11,221 nt of DNA from Bacteroidota bacterium (GTDB lineage: Bacteria; Bacteroidota; Bacteroidia; Chitinophagales; Chitinophagaceae): NCBI GenBank assembly GCA_023429365.1, contig JAEYVW010000288.1:1-11221 (forward strand), in the 5' to 3' direction. Below, piece by piece: positions 7,068 to 11,221 of this stretch; positions within the stretch are counted from its first letter, which is position 1, and every line of letters begins with the position of its first letter. Both the position numbers and the translations under genes were made by a program. The notes beneath the pieces were generated by a model. The model was not told the origin of the DNA. It did not search any database and saw only the letters and a program-made list of their open reading frames with translations.

Positions 7068-8396
7068 TCATTTTGCAATATCCATTCGCACTTTTTTGTT
7101 TTTAATCTTCTGATCTTTTATCAACCTAAGGGTTTCACCCATCTTATTTTTCCTGATCGCAACAAAAGAGGAAAAGTCTTTCACGTCTATCAGGCCAATA
7201 TCTTCTTTTTTTAATTTTGCTTTATTTCCCAGGAAGCCAACAATATCAATTTTATTGACCTTGTCTTTTTTACCGGCGGCGATAAAGAGGCTGGACCATT
7301 TTGGTTTTTCAGGTAGTAGCTGTTCTTCGGGCAATTTTATCTCTTCCACCTCTTCAGGAATATAGGCCGGCTTTTCTTCTGCTGGAGACAAGATCAGAAT
7401 GGCAGTACCGCTGGCATCCATACGCGCGGTGCGACCATTGCGGTGAGTAAAAATATCTTCCGTATGCGGCAGATGATAATGAACGATATACCTGATATTG
7501 GGAATATCCAGTCCGCGGGCCGCCAGGTCGGTTGTTACCAATATATTGGATGTACCGCTTCTGAATTTAAACAACGCACTGTCTCGTTCATGCTGTTCCA
7601 TCGCGCCATGATAAAATACATTGATGATGCCTTTTTCTTTTAAGAAGGCGCTGGTTCGTTCCACAGATTCACGATGATTGCAAAAGACTACGGTGGAACG
7701 GTTGCCCAAATGACAGATCAGCCTGAACAGGGTTTCCAGTTTGTCTTTATCCGGGCTTTCAACAATCCTGATCGCCAACTGCTCTGGCAGTTCGCTGCCG
7801 GTTTCAAGAAAACTCAGCCTGGCAGGGTCTTTCAAACCAATAAAATCCGGTATGGCAACTGCTTCGGTTGCTGAGGTTAGATATCTTTTATTGATCGCCG
7901 GTAATGAACCAACGATAAATGAAACTTCTTCTTCAAAGCCAGCTTCCAGTGATTTGTCAAATTCATCAAGCACCAGGGTTGTGATGGTATCGACCGTGAT
8001 ATTATTCCGGCGGATATGATCGGCCAGTCTGCCTGGCGTGCCAATTAGCAGGGCAGGGGGTTGAACAAGGTTGTTTTCCTCAATTTCCCGTTTATGCCCA
8101 CCATAACAGCAGGTAACTTTAAAATTAGTTCCGAGTGATTTGAAAACTTTCTCAATCTGTAAAGCGAGTTCCCTCGAAGGAACAATAATGATAGCCTGCG
8201 TCTTTTTGTTCCTGGGGTCGAGTTTCGCAACTATGGGGAGCAGGAAGGCCAGCGTTTTACCCGTTCCGGTAGCAGAAAGCAGTACCAGGTTATCGTGTTT
8301 TTCGCTGGCATCAATAAACGCCGATTGCATTTCATTCAGCGATTCAATATCCAGTCGTGAGATGATGCCGGCTATCCATTCAGAAGTGTTCTTCAT
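7068..8396 (-). CDS. DEAD-box RNA helicase, DbpA-like
   Basis: The 442-residue protein is an ATP-dependent RNA helicase of the DEAD-box superfamily, expected in the cytoplasm and probably involved in ribosome assembly. Motifs in order are: Q-motif glutamine in NEMQ (21-24), Walker A SATGTGKT (41-48), motif Ia PSRELALQ (73-80), Ib TPGRLADHI (120-128), motif II DEFD (144-147) in place of DEAD, motif III SAT (175-177), motif V TTDLAARGLDIPN (288-300) and motif VI HRNGRTAR (318-325). Residues 366-440 match the DbpA RNA-binding fold (WSSLFIAAGKKDKVNKIDIVG, then IGLIDVKDFSSFVAI), which in Escherichia coli DbpA recognises 23S rRNA hairpin 92. This enzyme is shorter and lacks basic low-complexity tails. 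DEFD is, from memory, usual in Bacteroidota relatives. A -7 box lies 5 nt before the ATG, and a hexamer repeat array lies just upstream. Confidence 0.92.
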   Translation of the reverse strand: MKNTSEWIAGIISRLDIESLNEMQSAFIDASEKHDNLVLLSATGTGKTLAFLLPIVAKLDPRNKKTQAIIIVPSRELALQIEKVFKSLGTNFKVTCCYGGHKREIEENNLVQPPALLIGTPGRLADHIRRNNITVDTITTLVLDEFDKSLEAGFEEEVSFIVGSLPAINKRYLTSATEAVAIPDFIGLKDPARLSFLETGSELPEQLAIRIVESPDKDKLETLFRLICHLGNRSTVVFCNHRESVERTSAFLKEKGIINVFYHGAMEQHERDSALFKFRSGTSNILVTTDLAARGLDIPNIRYIVHYHLPHTEDIFTHRNGRTARMDASGTAILILSPAEEKPAYIPEEVEEIKLPEEQLLPEKPKWSSLFIAAGKKDKVNKIDIVGFLGNKAKLKKEDIGLIDVKDFSSFVAIRKNKMGETLRLIKDQKIKNKKVRMDIAK

Positions 8397-8401
8397 GGAG
8401 G

Positions 8402-8409
8402 CAAAAGTA
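8402..8409 (-). promoter_or_regulatory. -7 promoter box of the helicase gene
   Basis: On the minus strand TACTTTTG matches the Bacteroidota -7 consensus TAnnTTTG exactly and is followed by CCTCC and then the ATG at 8396. With the usual spacing, transcription would begin at or next to the start codon, giving a leaderless mRNA. The matching -33 TTG is not visible, because that region is filled by the RTTRAG repeat array. Confidence 0.55.
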
Positions 8410-8412
8410 CGG

Positions 8413-8495
8413 CTTGAGGATTAAGATTAAGGTTGAGGTTGAGATTAAGGTTAAGATTGAGGTTGAGGTTAAGATTGAGATTGAGGTTGAGGTTG
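8413..8495. repeat. hexameric tandem repeat array RTTRAG
   Basis: Twelve uninterrupted hexamers of the form RTTRAG occupy 8420-8491 (for example ATTAAG, GTTGAG, GTTAAG, ATTGAG). A degenerate unit (CTTGAG) lies at the left end and a partial GTTG at the right end. Variation is confined to A/G at two positions, so one strand is almost free of C. The array fills most of the 101 bp between the dehydrogenase stop (8498) and the helicase start, covering the -33 region of the helicase promoter. Confidence 0.9.
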
Positions 8496-8497
8496 CC

Positions 8498-9490
8498 TCA
8501 GCTAAATAGTTTTTTCCAGTAAAGCAACCAGTCAACCATTCGGCTTGTAAACCCATATTCGTTATCGAACCATGCGATCAGTTTCACATGATCGCCCACC
8601 ACGGATGTGAGTGTGCCATCGATGATACAGGAATGGGTGTTACCCTTTATGTCGAGAGATACGAGCGGGTCTTCCGTATATTCCAGGATGCCCTTGTACT
8701 CGTTTTTTGCTGCCTTTCTAAAAATTGTATTGATCTGCGCGGCAGATATTTCGCTGCTCATTACAACTGAAAAATCAGCCATCGCGCCGTTTGCGACCGG
8801 GACGCGGGTGGAGACGGTGGCGATCCTGCCCCTGATGCCAGGCATCAGTCTTTCCAGCGATTGGTGCAGGTCGATCTCTACGGGAATGATGGATTCGGCT
8901 GCGGCTCTGCCCCGGCGGAAATTGCGGTGTGGTGCATCCACCAGTTCCTGCCGCGAGGTATAAGAATGCAGGATATTGACCTGCGCTGACCTGATGCCGA
9001 TAGATTGAAGCAGGTATAATATATGTATCGAGCAATTGGTCATACAGCCGCCGGGTGACACAATATCCGTTTTCTCAGCAAGGCCATTTTGATTGAAGCC
9101 GTAGATCATGAGGGGAATATCATCCGAACCGGTTGTCGATAAAAGCACTTTCCTGGCGCCGGCAACCAGGTGCTCGCTGGCAGCTGTTTTGCTGGAAAAC
9201 TGGCCCGTGCATTCCAAAACCACATCCACCTCCAGTTGTTTCCATGGAAGCAGGGTGGGATGATCGAGTTGTAAAGCGGAGAGTTTTTTTCCATCAACGA
9301 AAAGCTGTTGCCCTTCCAGTCGCAGTTCTTTATCGAAAGTGCCATAGACCGAATCGTACTTTAATAGGTACAATAGATTGTCGGTTGGCATGATGTCATT
9401 GATCGCTACCAGGTCAATACCCGGTTGGTGGATCAATTTCCTGAATAAAAGCCGCCCGATCCGACCCATTCCATTAATAGCTACCTTCAT
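8498..9490 (-). CDS. divergent GAPDH-superfamily dehydrogenase (Epd-like features)
   Basis: The 330-residue enzyme has an N-terminal Rossmann domain (NGMGRIGR 6-13, IND 30-32, ECTGQF 93-98) and the GAPDH catalytic domain. Cys149 lies in GGCMTNC (147-153) and His175 in HSYTSRQ. The C-terminal half keeps YTEDPLVS (271-278) and FDNEYGFTSRM (308-318). Glycolytic GAPDH normally has SCTTN and, after RRGRAAA, a STGAAKA loop. Here these are GCMTN and VEIDLHQ after SIIP (200-203), which resembles erythrose-4-phosphate dehydrogenase (Epd: SIIPVDTKL). The usual Asp of HSYTxDQ is Arg180. Likely an NAD(P)-dependent aldehyde dehydrogenase acting on a phosphorylated sugar; it could be GAPDH, Epd (vitamin B6 precursor supply) or a new specificity. 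The start at 9490 is chosen because it gives the canonical MKVAINGMGRIGR and has GAGGAAG just upstream; an earlier TTG at 9514 overlaps the promoter box. Confidence 0.88.
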   Translation of the reverse strand: MKVAINGMGRIGRLLFRKLIHQPGIDLVAINDIMPTDNLLYLLKYDSVYGTFDKELRLEGQQLFVDGKKLSALQLDHPTLLPWKQLEVDVVLECTGQFSSKTAASEHLVAGARKVLLSTTGSDDIPLMIYGFNQNGLAEKTDIVSPGGCMTNCSIHILYLLQSIGIRSAQVNILHSYTSRQELVDAPHRNFRRGRAAAESIIPVEIDLHQSLERLMPGIRGRIATVSTRVPVANGAMADFSVVMSSEISAAQINTIFRKAAKNEYKGILEYTEDPLVSLDIKGNTHSCIIDGTLTSVVGDHVKLIAWFDNEYGFTSRMVDWLLYWKKLFS

Positions 9491-9511
9491 CTTCCTCGCA
9501 ATTTTTTGCTG

Positions 9512-9519
9512 CAAATATC
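9512..9519 (-). promoter_or_regulatory. -7-like promoter box of the GAPDH-like gene
   Basis: On the minus strand GATATTTG differs from TAnnTTTG at one position and is followed by C. It lies 21 nt upstream of the ATG at 9490. This would give a leader of about 15-18 nt containing the Shine-Dalgarno-like GAGGAAG, unlike the apparently leaderless neighbours. Confidence 0.4.
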
Positions 9520-9584
9520 ATAAAGAAAGCCATTGCCCGGCTATATCAGTTATAAATTAAACAACCGTATCAGGTAGTAGGGTG

Positions 9585-9636
9585 GCTCGCAGCTCACAGC
9601 TCGCAGCTCGTAGCCCACAGCTCATCGCTCGCAGCT
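9585..9636. repeat. heptameric tandem repeat array GCTCRYA
   Basis: Seven heptamers in phase, GCTCGCA, GCTCACA, GCTCGCA, GCTCGTA, GCCCACA, GCTCATC and GCTCGCA, are followed by a partial GCT. AGCT palindromes recur every 7 bp at several junctions. The array lies in the 167 bp between the divergent GAPDH-like and small-protein genes and ends 21 bp before the ATG at 9658. The short unspaced units rule out a CRISPR array. Confidence 0.88.
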
Positions 9637-9644
9637 AAAAAGAA

Positions 9645-9652
9645 TATCTTCG
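9645..9652 (+). promoter_or_regulatory. -7-like promoter box of the 156-residue protein gene
   Basis: TATCTTCG is one mismatch from TAnnTTTG. It is followed by CTTTT and the ATG at 9658, the same 5-nt gap as at the helicase gene, so the mRNA may be leaderless. The -33 region falls inside the GCTCRYA array. Confidence 0.4.
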
Positions 9653-9657
9653 CTTTT

Positions 9658-10128
9658 ATGAAAACCGCATCCGTTCATGAGATAAAACAGGAACTCGCAT
9701 CCCTGAAGCCAGCAGCTGTAACGGAACTTTGTCTCCGCCTGGCCAGGTTCAAGAAGGAAAATAAGGAGTTGCTTACTTACCTGCTTTTTGAAGCACATGA
9801 TGAAGAGGCTTTTGTGAATAGCATTAAGGCCGAAATAGATGAATTGTTTGCTTCCATCAACCAGTCACACCTTTATTTTGCGAAAAAAACGCTTCGAAAG
9901 ATCATTCGGGTGATAAACAAATACTGCCGGTATAGTAATGTCAAACAAACCGAGGTGGAACTTCGACTTTATTTTTGCAGCAGCCTTTACAAGTCGGGTA
10001 TTTCACTTTTTAATACCGCGATCAACAATATATACCAGGGACAACTTAAGAAAATAAATGCGGTGCTCGAAACCCTGCATGAGGATCTGCAATACGACTA
10101 CTATAAGGAACTGGAGTCGTTAAAATAG
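9658..10128 (+). CDS. small all-helical protein of unknown function
   Basis: The 156-residue product has no signal peptide or membrane segment and looks cytoplasmic. It is charged and almost wholly helical: HEIKQELASL (8-17), ELCLRLARFKKENKELLTYLLFE (23-45), a Lys/Arg-rich segment FAKKTLRKIIRVINKYCRYS (74-93), then EVELRLYFCSSLY (98-110) and a C-terminal helix ending LHEDLQYDYYKELESLK. This layout resembles, from memory, a hypothetical protein widespread in Bacteroidota, with the shared feel of a leucine-rich N-terminus and the LHEDLQYDY tail. No function is known to me. The basic middle might bind nucleic acid or the ribosome, but this is only a guess. Its stop lies 23 bp before hutI, so the two may be co-transcribed, though hutI may also have its own promoter. 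The ATG follows a -7-like box and a heptamer array. Confidence 0.8.
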   Translation: MKTASVHEIKQELASLKPAAVTELCLRLARFKKENKELLTYLLFEAHDEEAFVNSIKAEIDELFASINQSHLYFAKKTLRKIIRVINKYCRYSNVKQTEVELRLYFCSSLYKSGISLFNTAINNIYQGQLKKINAVLETLHEDLQYDYYKELESLK

Positions 10129-10139
10129 TAAAATACGCT

Positions 10140-10147
10140 TAACTTTC
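10140..10147 (+). promoter_or_regulatory. possible -7-like box before hutI
   Basis: TAACTTTC matches TAnnTTTG except at the last base and is followed by GCTC and the ATG at 10152. It repeats the pattern seen before the helicase and small-protein genes. It may give hutI its own leaderless transcript in the 23-bp gap after the previous gene. Confidence 0.35.
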
Positions 10148-10151
10148 GCTC

Positions 10152-11221
10152 ATGGGCTCGCAACTTATTACGAATATTAAACTGCTTGTCAATACCAGGG
10201 ATCAGCAAAAGGTTTTACGTGGCGCTGAACTCGCGGATCTGCCCTGTATTGAAAATGCATTTTTGATTGTTGAGGACGACGAGATTGCTGCATTTGGGAA
10301 AATGGATACGCCTGGTGCACCGGCATCTGGTTTTACAAATGTCTACGATGCCACTGGCCAGTTGGTTTTACCTGCCTGGTGCGACTCTCACACACATCTC
10401 GTGTTCGCTTCAAGCCGGGAAAGCGAATTCATCGATAAGATCAGGGGATTGAGCTACGCTGAAATTGCTGCCCGGGGTGGAGGTATTCTTAATTCAGCAA
10501 AAAAGTTAAATGACACATCCGACGATGAATTGTTCAGGCTGGCCTGGGATCGTCTCTTGGAAATACTAAAGCTGGGTACCGGCGCCGTTGAAATAAAAAG
10601 TGGCTACGGGCTTTCTGTGGAGGGTGAGCTAAAAATGCTGCGAGTGATCAAAAGGCTTAAAGAAAGATCAGGGGTCTTGATCAAATCAACATTTTTAGGC
10701 GCTCATACCTACCCGGCCGCATTCAAAGAAAATCATCAGCCTTATATTGACAGTATCATCAATGAGATGCTTCCGGTGATAGCACGGGAAAAGCTCGCGG
10801 ATTATATTGATGTTTTTTGTGAGACCGGTTTTTTCTCACCGGCTGAAACAGAAACCATTTGCCGTGCCGGGATGGAATTTGGTTTGAAACCAAAGCTTCA
10901 TGTGAACCAACTCAACAGTATTGGCGGCCTTCAGACCGGTATCGCGCAAAATGCTGTATCGCTCGATCACCTTGAAACTATGACAGAACAGGATATCAGG
11001 GACCTGGCGGGATCTTCGTCAATTGGCACATTGTTGCCAACAGCGGCATTCTTTTTACGGATGCCTTATCAACCTGCCAGGCAGTTGATCGATGCAGGCG
11101 CTGCCATTGCCCTGGCAACGGATTTCAACCCGGGGTCATCACCGAGTGGTAATATGAACCTCGTCGTTGCCATGAGTTGTATCCAGATGCGGATGCTTCC
11201 CGAAGAAGCGATCAACGCTGC
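10152..11221 (+). CDS. hutI: imidazolonepropionase (3' end beyond the window)
   Basis: The first 356 residues of an enzyme normally about 410 long are present; the frame stays open to the window end. HutI is a cytoplasmic metal-dependent amidohydrolase that opens 4-imidazolone-5-propionate to N-formimino-L-glutamate, the third step of histidine degradation. Family motifs are all visible: DSHTHLVFA (78-86; metal-binding His80 and His82), VEIKSGYGL (146-154), FLGAHTYP (181-188; His185), DVFCETGFFS (220-229), LHVNQL (249-254; His250), LDHLE (271-275) and ATDFNPGSSP (322-331; Asp324). The start at 10152 gives the usual N-terminus of about 75 residues before the HxH motif. The rest of the hut pathway is not in view and may follow to the right. 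Confidence 0.95.
   Translation, partial: MGSQLITNIKLLVNTRDQQKVLRGAELADLPCIENAFLIVEDDEIAAFGKMDTPGAPASGFTNVYDATGQLVLPAWCDSHTHLVFASSRESEFIDKIRGLSYAEIAARGGGILNSAKKLNDTSDDELFRLAWDRLLEILKLGTGAVEIKSGYGLSVEGELKMLRVIKRLKERSGVLIKSTFLGAHTYPAAFKENHQPYIDSIINEMLPVIAREKLADYIDVFCETGFFSPAETETICRAGMEFGLKPKLHVNQLNSIGGLQTGIAQNAVSLDHLETMTEQDIRDLAGSSSIGTLLPTAAFFLRMPYQPARQLIDAGAAIALATDFNPGSSPSGNMNLVVAMSCIQMRMLPEEAINA

Noticed and set aside
9491..9514. Longer GAPDH-like protein starting with TTG at 9514 (eight extra residues)
   Set aside because: The TTG overlaps the GATATTTG promoter-like box. The extra residues (MQQKIARK) precede the canonical MKVAINGMGRIGR start, and GAGGAAG lies just before the ATG at 9490.
9585..9636. 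CRISPR array or integron-like repeat
   Set aside because: Units are 7 bp with no spacers and no cas or integrase gene nearby, so it is a simple tandem repeat.

Overview
The window looks like a chromosomal segment of a Bacteroidota bacterium, most likely a member of the Chitinophagaceae or a close relative. The evidence is a type IX secretion (T9SS) C-terminal sorting domain on a very large exported enzyme, promoter boxes of the Bacteroidota type (TAnnTTTG) close to start codons, few Shine-Dalgarno sequences, and a DbpA-like helicase with a DEFD box. The assignment to family level is an inference from overall flavour, not from a marker gene.

Left part (1-6418): an exported oxidation cluster. 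After a possible 3' end of an upstream gene (1-54), two plus-strand genes 40 bp apart encode a secreted right-handed beta-helix protein (182-1372) and a diheme c-type cytochrome (1413-2471). They converge, across a shared hairpin terminator (2472-2507), on a 1295-residue minus-strand multidomain protein (2531-6418). That protein carries an N-terminal PQQ-dependent sugar (sorbosone/glucose type) dehydrogenase domain, Ig-like, His-rich and PEGA-like modules, two DUF4082 modules flanking a Big_5 Ig fold, and a T9SS sorting tail. PQQ dehydrogenases commonly pass electrons to cytochrome c, so the three products could form one sugar-oxidising module. That link is inferred from proximity.

Middle part (6419-7067): about 650 bp without a convincing gene. 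It holds a 10-bp palindrome upstream of the dehydrogenase gene, a possible 25-codon mini-ORF, a perfect 17-bp hairpin followed by a T-tract (a strong terminator with no obvious parent gene), a second structured element, and a stop-free stretch that may be a decayed gene end.

Right part (7068-11221): a minus-strand DbpA-like DEAD-box RNA helicase (7068-8396) and, upstream of it, a minus-strand GAPDH-superfamily dehydrogenase (8498-9490) whose substrate-phosphate residues differ from glycolytic GAPDH and partly recall erythrose-4-phosphate dehydrogenase. Divergent from that gene run a small all-helical protein of unknown function (9658-10128) and imidazolonepropionase HutI (histidine degradation), which runs off the window end.

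The most unusual non-coding signal is a pair of unrelated short tandem-repeat arrays, a hexamer RTTRAG (8413-8495) and a heptamer GCTCRYA (9585-9636). Each ends 8-10 bp upstream of a -7-like promoter box, which is itself followed 5 nt later by an ATG. Both therefore cover the expected -33 region of what look like leaderless promoters.
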